In this document: in pieces, positions 19,220 to 32,350 of the stretch | How the letters are laid out: each line of letters starts with the position of its first letter | How positions within the stretch are numbered: position 1 is the stretch's first letter | From: Annona cherimola | Lineage: Eukaryota > Streptophyta > Magnoliopsida > Magnoliales > Annonaceae | Assembly (NCBI GenBank): GCA_030490835.1 | Contig: CM059975.1 | Span: 33,698,133-33,762,132 of the forward strand | DNA length: 64,000 bases | Direction of reading: 5' to 3' | The notes under the pieces: generated by a model | The model's input: the letters and a program-made list of their open reading frames with translations, nothing else | What the model was told of the DNA's origin: nothing | The model's database searches: none | Position numbers and translations under genes: made by a program

Positions 19220-22200
19220 AACTAGGTCATATTGTTCTTTCTATGCTTAATTACAAAATCTGCTAAGTCATCAGCACACCAATACTCATCTCCTAGACCA
19301 TGTTGCACTTTTGCTATTAAAAATTCAAACATCTTCAGTTTTATTTGCTAGATTAGGACTCTAACCGATGACAGGATTAGGTTGTCCTCATTAACCATGT
19401 TAACTACTATTAAAGGGTCACCTTCCACAATCACCTAAGGGATCTTCATCTCTTAAGTCCATATTAGTTCTTTCAGAATTCATAATGCTTTCATGTTCAA
19501 GGAATCCATCAATCCATCTTGAAGCCACCATTTGTCGCTAGAAACAGACCTTCGTTGTCCCTCATCACTACCCTTATGCCAATAACATTCCCATTAACTT
19601 GTCTTCTCCCATCTACATTAACTTTTATGCTTGCACTTGGAAGTCTTAACCATCTTACCTAGACAACCTTGTATAGGCAGTTAGACCTTTCAATCATTCT
19701 TGAAGTCCCAATTTTCTCCCAATATTCTCAGCTTCAATCCAGAATCCCTTAGAAATCTCTTAAATTTATCGTTCTTTTTCTGGCCAACAAGTTGGTGTAG
19801 TATGTATTGAATAGCAACTCTTGAAGTCCAAATGTTGTGATTAGCAATGAAGGAATTCCTGTCTACTTTGTTTTTTTTTTGACATTGGGCAAAAAGTTGG
19901 TTGATATCCTCTTTGCATTTCTTGCACAAGAAGCAATCAGGATCTGCACTTATTCTTCTGCGAATCAAATTGTCCTTCATTGGTAAGGCATTCTTCATTA
20001 GTATCCAACCAAAGATTTTTATTTTGTTTGGTGGATCTGATTTCCATATTTTCTCCAGCATCTTTTGCTCCTTCACATTACACCTGTTTTGATAGTGCTT
20101 GGGTTGACTTGCAAAACAAACTTGATTAGCTTTTAGCATTCTATGTGCTAAGTGAATAAAGAAGATGCCATTTAGTTAGTGATTCCATGACCACTGGTCT
20201 TCAAAATTATTGTCCTGAGAAATAGGTATTGATTTGATCTCATTCCATTCCTAAATTCTAGCTACCAAAATGATTTTTCCTTCCATCCACAATCTGCTAA
20301 TTTTATCAATGAAGCTCTCCCTCTTTTCCTCACGAGAAATGTTATAAGGGAGGGGTCCCACTTTGTTGATAACTTTGGTTCTTTATTTATCTTTAAACAA
20401 TCTAATTCTCTCTCCATTACTAATTCTCCAACTCTCCCTGTCCTTTATTATCCCCCAAGCCTAATCAATGAATTTCAATGTATATGATTCTACCTATGTT
20501 TTTTATAATTCCAGATGTCTTCCCTGGAGAAGGACTTGGCCTTTAGAACTTTATAACAGAGGGAGTCCTTAAAACGAACCAAATGCCAGAACTATTTTTC
20601 CAAGAGCGCGAATGTTGTTAGGTCCCTAAACCCCATTCCACCATCTGCCTTAGACTTGCACATTTCATCCCATGTCACCCAACTAATTTTCCTTCTTCCC
20701 TTATCTTCTCCCCATCGGAATTTTCTTGCCAAGCTGTTGAGCTCTCTACATGGACTTCTAGGTAGCATAAAAATAGTCATCATATTGGTGGGAATAGCCT
20801 ATGTAACAACCTTAATTAAGACTTCTTTTCCACCTGATGATAACAGTTTCTCCTTCCATCCCTAAAGCTTCTTTCACTTTCTCTTTTAACTTCTGGAAAA
20901 TCACCTTCTTTGACCTCCCAAGTCATGCTGGAAGTCCTAGATAGCTGACAAAATCTTTGCCCTCGGCCCAATCTCTTCTTGAATATGTTTTCTCCTCTCT
21001 TCATTTGTGTTGGCACTAAAGAAAAGAGTTATCTTATTGACATTCACTACCTGCCCTGTGCACTCGCTATATATTTTGAGAACTTCTTTCACTCATCAAA
21101 TCTCTTGCTGTTTTGCTTGTAGAAAAATTGGAGAGTCATTTGTAAAGAACAAATGAGACAACACTAGTCCATTTTTGGATATTTTGATGCTTGAATACAA
21201 ACCCTTAGAACACCCCTCTAAAAGATGGGAGGACAAACCTTTAGCACAAAGGAGTAACATGTAGGGGGAAAGAGGATCCCCATACCTTAATCCCCTTTCT
21301 AGTATGATATTGGTTTGAAAACCATTCACGTTTACCTTGTATCTAATGGAGTGGATGCAGTCTGATCCAGTCAATCCGTAAGTTGCTAAAGTTCTTTTTT
21401 TCATGGCTTTAAACAAGTATTCCCACTCCATCCAATCGTATGCTTTGGACATATCTAATTTTACAACTACATCCTCCCGTTTACCCCTTCTCATTCTTCT
21501 CATATGATGGATGACTTCATATGCTATTAGCACATTGACCGTTATCAGTCTCCAAGGCACAAAAGCACTTTCCTGGACTGATATGATGTCATGGAGGCAT
21601 TTTTTAATCTATTGGCTAACACCTTTACAAGGACTTTGTATGCTACATTGCACAAGCTAATCAGTATAAACTCCTCCACTTTACAAACACCTTTCTTGTT
21701 TGTAATTAAGATAGTCGTTATAGCATTTATTTGTTGCATTAATAACACTCTTTTATCATTGCTTGCATTGCTCATGAAGAACTCACACATCTTGATTATG
21801 TCTTTGCCAACCGAGTTCTAGTGCTTTTGGTAGAACTCGGTCGAAATCCATCATTGTAGGGGACATCGCTTTTATTGCCTTCTCCACCTCCTCCTTAGCA
21901 AATTTTTCATTATTTCAATATTCCTTGGTTGGGAGCTTTTGAACAACATTCCAAAATATTTAGACACCGAAATCCCTAGCCTTTTTTGGTTCCACACCCA
22001 TGCGTCCTTCTCATCCTTCAAGCTCTCTATGGTATTTCTTCTTCTCCTATTAGATGCAACCTTGTGGAAAAACTTAAGCTTTTTGTCACCCCAATTTAAT
22101 CAATGTACTTTAGCCCTTCGTTTTCATATTATCTCCTCATCTGCTCGCAACTTGTTGATTTCTCAATTTTTTAACTTTTTTTTACTCTTTGCTAGTTTTA

Positions 22201-23152
22201 GACTATTGCCCCTCCATTAGCATTTACAATTCTGTTTGTTTTTCCTTTAGTCTGCTAATCATGATGCCTTGCACTTTCCTCCATTTCGCTAGCTAAGCAG
22301 CAATTTTTCAAATTTTCCATCTAACTACCTTAAAAATCTGATCAATCTTGCCCTTAGAGTCCTACCACACATTCCCAATAATCCTGTGCAACTCATCATC
22401 CTTTACCTAGAACATTTTGTATCTTAACTACCTTGGTCGTCTTTATTTGTCTTTGTTGGAGTTCAAATGAAGTAAAATTAACAAGTGGTCTAATGAAGCA
22501 GCAACAAAATGGAATACCTTGGCAATCGGGTACACATTAAGCCATGCAGGATTTGCTAGCCCCTTGTCTAGCCTAGCATCCACTTGGTCATTTCCTTTCT
22601 GTTATTACTCTAAGTCATCTTTTGACCAATGAAACCCAAATCCATTAGGTTGCATATCTCGATTATATCTCTAGACTTCTCCATCTACCTTTCCCTTCTT
22701 ATTCTGGCATTTCTTACTTTTTGAGGATCCAATAACTTTGTTGAAATTATCCATTATCACCCATGGGCTAGACGTGAGATTGTTAAGCTGTCTCAATGTG
22801 GATCATGATTCCTCCCTTTTTTTGTTTCTAAGTTCCCATAAAATCCCGTAAACTTCCACATGGGCTCTCCTATACCTTTACCTCCACATCAATATGATTG
22901 CTAGAGAAACTAGTCATGCTTATATCTCACTCATCCCTCATAGTAGCCCTAATCCATCCCTTCTATTAACATTAGGAATAGTGATGCAGTTATCGACACC
23001 TAGCTTTTTTTTATTCCCTCCATCTCTTAGCATGTTCTTTTTGTCTTGCTAAGGAACACCAAATTGGAATCTTCCCTCCTGATCAAATCTCAGAGGTTTA
23101 GAATTGCAAGTGGGTTCCCAAGCTCACAGCAATTCTAAGCCATGATACTCAT
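19220..23152 (-). pseudogene. L1-type LINE ORF2 (endonuclease, reverse transcriptase, RNase H), decayed
   Basis: The minus strand from 23152 begins MSIMA-NCCELGNPLAILNL, the N terminus of the L1 apurinic-type endonuclease (normally SWNCRGLGNP) with a stop at the Trp. The reverse transcriptase core is at 21096-21560 (VVVKLDMSKAYDWMEWEYLF, then RYGDPLSPYMLLLCAKGLS). The catalytic box reads LFFTNDSPIF instead of F-A-D-D, so it is dead. At 20592-20783 is KFRWGEDKGRRKISWVTWDE, and at 19690-20139 the zinc-binding zf-RVT segment (NKIKIFGWILMKNALP … CFLCKK). RNase H lies at about 19220-19690 (IKVNVDGRRQVNG). Many stops and frameshifts are present. Total length, about 3.9 kb, is near the full-length ORF2 of plant L1s. 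Confidence 0.9.
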
Positions 23153-23169
23153 ATTGTTTAGTGGGGCTG

Positions 23170-24830
23170 AGCATTTCCCTCAACCTTCACCCCCTATTTA
23201 CTGTCTCCTTTGACATAAATTTTCCGTATCTTTTGTTTCTTCCCATCACTACTTGCTTCCATCTCATACTGGTAATTCAACCCTCCTTGAGCTTCATCTC
23301 CCCAAACTGCCCATATGGGCAATGTCTGTCTTCTGTCCCTAGCATTTCATCCTTGAAGCAGTCTGTTGTCATTAGCACTTGCAAATTCTTTATTCCTTTC
23401 TCCTAATTCTCCCATCTTTTAGGTTCTCCTTCCCCAAGCCTATTGTTAATTACCTCATCTTTATCTTCTTTCTGTACCTTTTTTATTGTTCTTTTCGTAT
23501 TTTTTCCTCCACTAAAGAACTCTTCTTCTTCATTAAATAAGTCATCCTCATCCTCCAAATCTCTCCTACTATTTCCTTCAAATCCCCATTCTTCCCTATC
23601 TGCTCTTACCTGTTTTTCCATATCCTCTTCCCTTACTCTTTACCCTTTTCTCATTATCTTCCTCCGTAGCCTATTTCTCCCTTCTCCCATACAAACTTCT
23701 TCTGTCTCCCTTTCTCCATGTGGATGTGTACCCCTCACCCCTCGGTGTCCTCTGTCTACCCCTTCCACTCTTTCTTTAATCTCCTCCAAAATAGTTTCTC
23801 ACTTTCTAACGAACCTCTTATCTTACTTCTTCTTTGAATTCCCTAGGGACTCCCCACATTCCTTGAAGGCATGGCTGATCCTTCCACACCCAAAGCAGAA
23901 AATCGATAATCTTTCGAATTAGAAAGGCATCCATTTTTTAGTTGTTGACCACCATTTCACATAGGTCCTTCTTTAGAGGGGTTCCCTTACGTCTATTTCT
24001 ACTTTCAGTTTGACTCCTAACTCATGAGGGCTCACTTCAAGATGTTTTTTGAAGGATTTGCCGATAGCTTCTCGAAATGTTGTTTTGTCTATCAGATACG
24101 ATGTTTCTTTAACAACAAGCCATAAAGGGGTTCTATTAAGATCTACCTCTGTTCTTTTGATTGGCCCATTTAGTGTCATCATGCGTTTGATTTTACTGTC
24201 ATACATCTAGGGGCACCCCTGTAAGATCCTTACTCGACCTCCTCTTTCGCAAAAGATATTCTGAATAGATTTTCGTCCAACTCTTCTAATGTTATGCTCC
24301 CTCTTGTCATCCATAATCTCATCATTGACATAATGATTAGCTCCTCATTGTAAGATTGAGAGGACCATACGTGCATAGAACCGCCAGTAGGTCCCCTAAT
24401 TCTATTTCCAAAAGTTCTTTGGAATCAATTGTTAGCATTTGGACCTTCCTAAATAGATGATCCTCCTCCTTCATAGCCATTCCCCCGCCATTCAAATATT
24501 TAGGTCTTCGCTGTGCCTTCCAATTTATCGAAGCCCAAGGAATCTTACTTTATTAGTAAACCATGCTAGAACCTGATTTTACCTTCACCCCCACTTGTGT
24601 GCCAAAATCGACATAGTTACTGTCTTAGCCACCTTCCACTATTGCTTTCATCTCCTCCTGAATTGTCCTTCTTTCTCAATTGAAACCCTAAATCTCCATC
24701 GGACCTATGTGATTTTTACGGGAAACCTTCACTGGAAAGGGCGTGCAAAAAATTCGGCTTTTGTCCTCTAACATGGGAAGAACTTGAGTTCTACTGTTTC
24801 TTGTCTCCACTCATTTTCAAAAAATGCTTT
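23170..24830 (-). pseudogene. L1-type LINE ORF1 (gag-like, zinc knuckle), decayed
   Basis: The frame at 23973-24206 (NRTPLWLVVKETSYLI … GVKLKVEIDVREPL) matches the DUF4283-type domain of plant L1 ORF1. Just after it, near 23850-23905, the minus strand reads CFGCGRISHAFKEC, a C-x2-C-x4-H-x4-C zinc knuckle. An acidic C-terminal part follows (23403-23621, EDEDDLFNEEEEFF). It is immediately upstream of ORF2 in the same orientation, the usual L1 order. The start is not resolvable because of stops. Confidence 0.8.
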
Positions 24831-25123
24831 GCATAGACCCATGGTATGTGCTCTCAGTCAATCAAAGATTTAGTTCCCGAAGATAACACCCATCTTCTCA
24901 CATTGCCAGAATAGATGGAGGTTATCTTTAGCTTCTCCTAGCATATCTATAGATGGTTTCAACCAGAATTCCCTTCTTGTCTATTTGACTTAGTTGGAAG
25001 AGAGTCATTTACAATCTCTAACCAGAGTTTAAAACTTTTGAAGGCATCAAATCTTCCACAAAGCTTTAAAGAAAACCTTATCCCATTGGTATTTGCCTCC
25101 ACCCTACCAATCTCACCTTTGAC

Positions 25124-25317
25124 CAATTTTAGTTTTTCGCTAGCTGATAAGCTTATCAGAGGCTATACGGCCCACTCGATTCCAACACCTATAAGGAGTC
25201 TACATCATCTTGGCTACCTCTGAACAATTTTAGTTTTTCGCTAGCTGATAAGCTTATCAGAGGCTATACGGCCCACTCAATTCCAACACCTACAAGGAGT
25301 CTTCATTATCTTGGCTA
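25124..25317 (+). repeat. Tandem duplication, ~93 bp with 101-bp period
   Basis: CAATTTTAGTTTTTCGCTAG at 25124 recurs at 25225, and similarity continues through AGAGGCTATACGGCCCACTC to about 25317 with about five mismatches. It lies inside the decayed LINE. Confidence 0.9.
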
Positions 25318-26968
25318 GGTAACATAATTACCTAAATCATTTACCTCCTTTCTTCACTCATCGCTGCAATTAATTTCTCCTTAGTTCATTGTTTCACTTT
25401 ATCATCAATGAGCTCTTCTACTTTGTCATTTTGTAATGTTCATGGGTAGTGGACCAACCTTGGTAATTGGATTAGTTGTCCATCTATCTTCAAAGAATTT
25501 AACCACCTTGCTATTTTCAATCCTCCATTTGATTGGCCACTTCTGTCAGATCATAGGCTCTTAAGATACTCGTCCACGTGTACGAGTCAGTCACCTGCTG
25601 AATGTAGCTTCATAAGTCCCTAGAAGGTAAGTACTTGGCTCATAATACCTTATAACATAAAAAATCAAAGGGATAAATTATATGCTAGACTTGTTTAGCC
25701 CCACTCAACACAGTCATATGCTTTAGACATCTAGTTTTGTATCCATCTCAACTAGTTTTCCTTTCTTCTTCCTTTACAAAGGCATGAGTAGCCTCAAAAG
25801 TTACTAGCATATAATAAAATCCAAGCAAAATTTTAATCTATTGATAAGTTCATTCAACAAAACCTTGTAGATTACATTGCAAAGGCTAATGAGTTTGAAG
25901 TCCTTAACCATTATCGTCCCTTTCTATTTCAAGATGAGCATGTTATTTATGGTATTTATTTGGTTGAGCTATTCAATTTTTTTCGACAATCCAATTCCTT
26001 CATAAATTTGGCACAAGGTTTGATTGAGCCATCTCTCACAGTATTCCAATTTTTACAGAACCCAGCGACATATCATTTGGATCAATTGCGTCTGATGGGT
26101 CTATTGCTTTTAATTTTAATTAGATTTCCTCCTTTTATAATGGTTTAACCAGATCTCTTTATGAACATTTGAAATTTTACCCCATATCTTTGATGTCACG
26201 CTTCTAATATTCATTTGCTAATTGAATTTGAAAATATTTTTTGAAATACTCCTAAACCACCCTCTATATATTAATCAACTCATACACTTTGTTTCCCATA
26301 TCATCTTATATGAATTCAATATGGTCCTTCTCCTTCTCTCCAATGCCTATATATGAAAATAAAATGTGTTTCTATCTCCAAAAGCCAACCCATTTGCATG
26401 TAACCCTTGATTTCATAAAATTTTTCATACTCCATCAAAGAGTTGATAACCCTTTCCACTAATTTCATTTTCTCATCTCTTGCATATGAAACAGTAAACT
26501 CCTTTAGCTAGCAAAGTTCAATATGTTTATTTTGAATAGCTCTACCAATGTCACCTTTGTTCCCTTTTTTAGCTTCTTTTTAATGACCTTAAAAGAAATT
26601 GCTTCATTGCCAGATCCAACTAACTAAGTTTAATCAATAATTCATGTAGCCTCTTTGCATTTTTTCCGTTATATTTGTATTTGAATTCACGTCGGGGTCT
26701 TTCTCTCTTCTTTTGAACATCCAAGATCTGAGGAAGCAACTAGTAGATATTGATTCTTAGCAATCAAAAATAAGTTCAACCATCTAGAATTGGCGAAACG
26801 TTTGTCCAAAGTTGCTTCAACCCTTTCATGTCCATTTTTGTTATTCTTTCAAGTCATCATTGGCCCTATAATCTCGAGTCAAAGAGTGCACACTCATCTA
26901 TTACTTCTTTAAACAGCTCCATTTATTGTTATGCTCAATCTTCGTTGATGTCATCAATTCTTATCCAT

Positions 26969-27532
26969 GGTTTTTCTAAGTGCGCTTTCAATGCTTTGAG
27001 TAAATTCTATGATTACAACCGGTTAGCCTTCTTTATATCTACATAGAAGTTATCCAGCTTCCAATTTACTGCTTTATGTGTTTGAAAACTGCAAAATCAA
27101 TTTACAGCCTGGCAGTCCCTTTGGTAACTTTTGGAGGACTAAAGAGAGTAAACCGATGAAGGACTACCCATGCAATCGATCCTTCATTTGCTATTATCTT
27201 TAATCGTCAATATTTGCAATTCATTTGCTAAGAGTTGTTCTTCCAAGACAGCCACGGTTTTGCTAAGTGCGCTTTCAATACTTTGAGTAAATTCTATGAT
27301 TACAACCGGTTAGCAGTCTTTATATCTACATAGAAATTATCAAGCTTCCAATTTACTACTTTATGTAGTTGAAAACTCTAAATCAATTTACAGCTTGACA
27401 GTCCCTTTTGTAACTTTTGGAGGACTAAAGAGAGTAAACCAACGAAGGACTACCCATGCAATCGATCCTTCATTTGCTATTATCTTTAATCGTCAATGTT
27501 TGCAATTCATTTGCTAAGAGTTGTTCTTCAAA
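26969..27532 (+). repeat. Tandem duplication, ~276 bp with 287-bp period
   Basis: Bases 26969-27244 and 27256-27532 match with a handful of substitutions and small indels. Examples are GATTACAACCGGTTAGC and CCCATGCAATCGATCCTTC, each present in both copies. Diverged further than the 118-bp duplication at 9872, so it is older. Confidence 0.9.
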
Positions 27533-27703
27533 TACAACCATTGTTACAAGCTAATTCTCTGAGCAAAACGATTTTGAATCGTTGGCTCTGAAAATTTTCT
27601 TTTTAGCAAAGCTTTAGAAGATCAATTTAACGTTTACCTATTCTTCATCTATGAATCCTCCATTGCCCTCCATCACCTAATAGGCACCAAGCTATGTGCT
27701 ATC

Positions 27704-29063
27704 TGTTGGTCCCGAGTTAGTGGCAAAACCCAAGAGGGGAGGGGTGAATTGAGTTCTTTAAAAAATCTTTGGTAAATAAAGACTTAACCCCTTGAGTAAT
27801 TAATCCCCTTTTGAAAAGAGCTAGAGAGCAATAAAGATAAAGTAGTAAAAAGAAATATAACACAAGATTTATAGTGGTTCGGGCAAACATTCCCTACTCC
27901 ACTCTTCCAAGCTCACACTCTGTTGTGACTTGGGTTCCACTATGTATTCCACGAATACACTTAGAGTCACTGCTCTCTTCTAGATTCCAGCTCTAGGGGG
28001 CATATACAACTAGAGCCACTTGCTCTCTTCTAGATTCTAGCTCTAGGGGGCATAAACAACTCACATGCAAAAGTAGGTGATGAGTCCCACTCCAATCACA
28101 CCCTACTTTGCATATACTTGATCTTAGCTACCCAAGCTAAATCAAGACTTATACAACAAGACAATGAAATAAATGAAACTACACTTTACAGATTTGTGTA
28201 GGCAGATTTAGCTCGAGGAAGAAGTTGTGGAAGCAGCTGTGGATGAATATTGTTGAAGGCGCTAGCAACTTGAAGCTTTCTTCTTCCTTAGAATTTATAC
28301 GGACCACTCAACAATGGAGAAAAGCAAATAGGAAACCTTTCTTGCACTTCTTTTCTCTCTTTGAACTTTTAACGTAGTGTCTTGTGTTCTCTTGTTTTTT
28401 TTTTCACGTTCATTTGAGGGTCCTTTTATAGCGGGAAGAAAATATGAACGTTATGGAGGTGGTTGGTGCGCAATAAATGAACTCCAACGTTCGAAAATTT
28501 GACCGTTATACTCCAAGTCGAAGATGAAGTCGACTTGGCCTGCGACTTGGCTTCCAAGTCGTACATGGAGTCGACTTGGCCTGCGACTTGGGTTCTTCAG
28601 AAACTCAAGTCTGAGACTTGGGTCGACTTGGCTTTCAGACTTTAACTCAAGTCGATCCTGAAGTCGACTTGGGTTGCGACTTGGCTTGGTCTATTGCAAA
28701 AATGCCTTGATCTTCTTGAAATGTCTTGAATCTTGCAAACCATTTGAAAGCTTTGAGTCCTTGCACAATATATGTATGTTCCTTGCTTTGCTTTGGACTC
28801 ACTTGGTCTTTATGACTTGGGTATTACTCCATTTGGAAGCTAGCTTGAAGATTTGCTTTGAGCTTGATAGACTTGAGTCGACTTTGGGATCGACTTCACC
28901 CAAGTCGAAGTCCAAGTCGACTTGGAGATCGACTTGACCTCTTTGCTTTCCTTAAACATTTAGCAAACATATTAGTACCTTTTATATACTCAAAATTAGT
29001 TCTTGTTAATCATCAAAACTCAAGATTTGGTCAATTTTATTGTTTTAAACATTGTTTCCAACA
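27704..29063 (+). mobile_element. Solo LTR, 1360 bp, with 5-bp target duplication
   Basis: Starts TGTTGGTCCCGAG and ends TTTCCAACA, the TG…CA ends of an LTR. CTATC flanks both sides exactly (27699-27703 and 29064-29068). No internal retrotransposon sequence is present, so the element was lost by LTR-LTR recombination. The interior holds an iterated AAGTCGACTTGG-type motif at 28510-28935. It is inserted in old LINE-derived sequence. Family not assigned. Confidence 0.9.
28510..28935 (+). repeat. Iterated GTCGACTTGG motif inside the solo LTR
   Basis: GTCGACTTGG or its close variants (GCGACTTGG, AAGTCGA) recur about a dozen times in irregular spacing, many as partial palindromes around GTCGAC. 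Such clusters in an LTR are candidate enhancer repeats or hairpin-forming sequence. Function not shown. Confidence 0.75.
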
Positions 29064-29068
29064 CTATC

Positions 29069-31190
29069 AAACTGAATAACTGCCTCTACTCTTTTTTGTT
29101 TGCGAAAATCGCCACTTAAGAAATAAGAGAGTTGTTAAAGCTCTTGATTTTAAGTTAGAGTAGAGGTGACTACAAATGCATTAATATAAAAATTTTATAT
29201 CATGTGATAATACTTAGTAATGAGCCAAACTTAATAGTAAAAGCACCAAATTATTAATATCATCATAAATCATAAAAAATCCATCTCTAAATTAGCAAGA
29301 AATATCAAAAAATCCAAAATATCTTGCTTATCTTACTTTCGAAGCTAGGTTCATGTGAATCATCAAATCTAACTAATTTCTTTTCTTTCAAAGACTTTTA
29401 ATCTTCACAAAATTTGTAAAAATAGACAAATTAAATTTCAAGAAAAATAATAGTTAGTTCAAATCAAGTGTGTCAACTCATACAACTGAAAATCCCCACC
29501 TTTTCCAAGCTTTAAAAGTCACGAAATTTTTTATCAAAAAAAAGTCATAAAAATTTTTAAATCTTGCACGTCATTAAGAATCTCTAAATTTTCGAGCTTT
29601 CTCAAGAAAAATTATATTTTTTTCTTATTTTCTTTCCTTCTAAGTTCTTAAAGTATTTGGGACAACTAAAAATGATTTAAGATATATTCAGGGTCATTTA
29701 TATGTGGCTTTTTTTAGTTGACTTATCGATAATTTGTCAATTTATCCATTTATGGATTAAAAAAGGGCCAAAATGAAGTATTTTTTTGGGGCAGAAGTGT
29801 TCTAAACAACCAACTCTATCAGTAATTTAAAACTCCATTAATCATGACCTCACAAAACATAAAAAAATGTCTTACTAATGCCAATAAGTTGCCCTACCAA
29901 TTATAAGCACTGTAAGTTCAAAATACATTTTCAATACTTATCTCAAGTTTTGTTCATCCTTTGTAATGGCTTATATATGAATTTAGAAGACTAATCGTGA
30001 ATCAAACACAAACGGAACCTAAATCAATCCACAAAGATAATGAATTATAGCGGTTCGGTTCACCTGATTTACTCCACTATCCAAGTATACAAGGCTTATG
30101 TTCCACTAATCAACTTAAATCACACAAGTTACAATAATACAATTCTAGCAACTGTCTTTTGGATTTAGAATCCAATTTTAGGTAACTAGTAAAATAATCA
30201 ACACACTTGATTCACTTTCTCTTGGTTTGATTGCTATCAACACCAAGGTAACTCAAATAAACAACTTAAAAAGAGATGACAAACTCAACTAGCATATCTA
30301 CAAATGTAGCATTTGTTGCATAAGATCTTCAATGGACAACATCAAGAACTTTAGTAGTTTCTCTTCAAAGTTCTCCTCTTTGATCTCCAAATCCTTCTTC
30401 GAAAGTAGTTTTTAGAAACGTGTTTTTGCCTTAGCCTTCATATCTTTTTATAGCCACAAGTCCATCCTTGAAAGGCAACTTGAAAGAAAGAGAAGAGATA
30501 ACTAAGACAACTCATCCATACTCATACATTTTGTTAGCTGGCAGAAAACATTTGACATTTTAGTCTGAAATAATCAAGCTTTCGAAAACTTCTGACGTTT
30601 TCCCTAAAATTAGTCAACTAATTTGAAAGTTAGAGATAAAAGTTGAATTATTAGTCATCCTTTTTGACCAAAAATTTTGGACGTTTTCCTTGTTTCATAG
30701 AAGATGATTTTTTCCTAAAAATTCTAAATCATATCTACACAATCATATCCCACAATGATTTAACTCAAACTATACATCCCAAACTACCACAAATACAAAG
30801 TTTTCCAAACCAACTCATCCTTATCAAGAATATAGCCGAACATTATCAATAACAACCAAGCATAATCACATCCAACTACCAAAATATGATTAATTATAAG
30901 ATATTCTTTTATATGCTCTTAGATCCTACCAATTGAGATAAAATCAATTCAAATCAAAATCAAGCAACACAAGTACAAATCCTCGTCATCATTAAAATCA
31001 CATAATTTAACATAAGTTTCTCAAGATTTACATTCCAAGGCCATCGATACTTATCTTTGCATATATCAAATATATGTATTCTGTGTCATCTACTCAGTTA
31101 AGCCATGACTAATACAACATTTCACTATCTTGTTTCTTTTCTCGTGAAGGTAAAATATCTCATCATTAAAGGATTTTTGCATCTGTACTT
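29069..31190. other. Old repeat-derived sequence, no gene recognised
   Basis: AT-rich and full of stops. Around 29985-30500 the order of strings (GAATTATAGCGGTTCGGTTCACC, then TTACTCCACTATCCAAG) parallels 27865-27910 in the solo LTR, so a decayed LTR of a related element is likely there. Elsewhere I see nothing definite. Confidence 0.45.
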
Positions 31191-32100
31191 GTTTAGTTTA
31201 GGCAAAATTACAAGCGCATCACAAGTTTTTAAAAAATTCCAAGCGTATCTGCATTATTTTCCTTAAATTGAGAGATTATTTCCATTAGTGATATGTTGAT
31301 GACCATTAAAAATTTTAACGAAATGATGAGGATACCCATTGAAATATTTAACATAAATATTTATTAAATTGATTATTTTTTAATTTTACTATTTAAACAT
31401 TTATTTAGTATTTTAGTCTTTAGTATCACACTTTTCTTTCGCAATGGTTTTTCTAAATATTTACAATATAAATGATGATTGACAACATTTTTGTTGTTTT
31501 CTTAAAATTTCCAACTTGAAATTTGTTTACATGACTGAAAAAGTAATACGTTTTTCATTTTTCGGAATTTAAAATTGAATATAAAATAACAAATAAATTT
31601 AAAACTTTACCGAATTTCATAGGTTGGCCCACATATGTATAGAAATATTTTTTTTACTAATTGACGAGCAATCGCGTGGCATCACTTGTGCTTTTTCTAT
31701 TATTATTTTTATGTTTTAATCATTTTTCATATTTTACAAATAACTACCCTCAATCATTATCCCCGTTATATTATATCACTCTCACTTTTTTAAAATTTTC
31801 ATAAAATTTCTCCATTTTTTACTTCTTACCAAATGGATACTAAAAGAGAAATTTTTTTTTGCTGAAATAACTTGTTGTTAATACACTAATTTCAACTTAT
31901 TGTTATATTTTTTTTCTTATTAGTTAATCAATTTTCAATATTTTATCTACAAAGCTTATCAACTGTAGCTTTATTTAATTTATTTAAAACTTTTTTTTGA
32001 GGATATTTATTTGAAACCGTTAGTCATGCCATTTTATATTATTTACTTTTTTTCCCTTCTCCTTCACCTTCACCTTCATGCCTTTTTCCAAATTCCAAAA
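31191..32100. other. AT-rich repeats, partial MITE
   Basis: 31717-31850 is a partial family-A MITE (AATAACTACCCTCAATCATT … TTATATCACTCTCAC). 31200-31330 resembles one arm of a Mutator-like element. No coding sequence. Confidence 0.45.
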
Positions 32101-32350
32101 AGGCCTAGGAGAGCCAAAATTGAGTAGCAGGGCGCTGTCCTTGATTGTCAAGGATTGATTCCCAGTGGGCGTGATGTATGTCTCCCGTGTGAAATCTGTG
32201 GGAGCTATCCAATGTGGAAGCTGTATGCCTGTATCTCCCGAGTGAAAACTCTCTCTCTCTCATGTAAGCAGTTTTGATCTTTACAGCTGCACGATTCTGA
32301 GGAGGAGATGAGTTGATTATGTGAATTTTCTATAACTAACTTAACATTTT

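Larger units (their letters stand above)
24850..27698 (-). pseudogene. Second, heavily decayed L1-type LINE ORF2
   Basis: Minus-strand fragments in order: a relic of the reverse transcriptase block around 25700-25750 (EMDTKLDV-SI for K-L-D-M-S-K-A-Y); the ITKVGPLPMNITK linker around 25440-25480; and a zf-RVT region around 24900-25080 (GRFDAFKSFKLWLEIVNDSLPTKSN in part). Upstream sequence to about 27.6 kb is probably the rest of it, but is too broken to assign. It contains two internal tandem duplications and ends at a solo LTR insertion. Same orientation as the LINE at 19220-24830. Confidence 0.65.

Noticed and set aside
32130..32200. Possible tRNA or SINE head (GGATTGATTCCC B-box-like)
   Set aside because: No cloverleaf could be drawn, the A box is weak and no target duplication was seen; evidence too thin.
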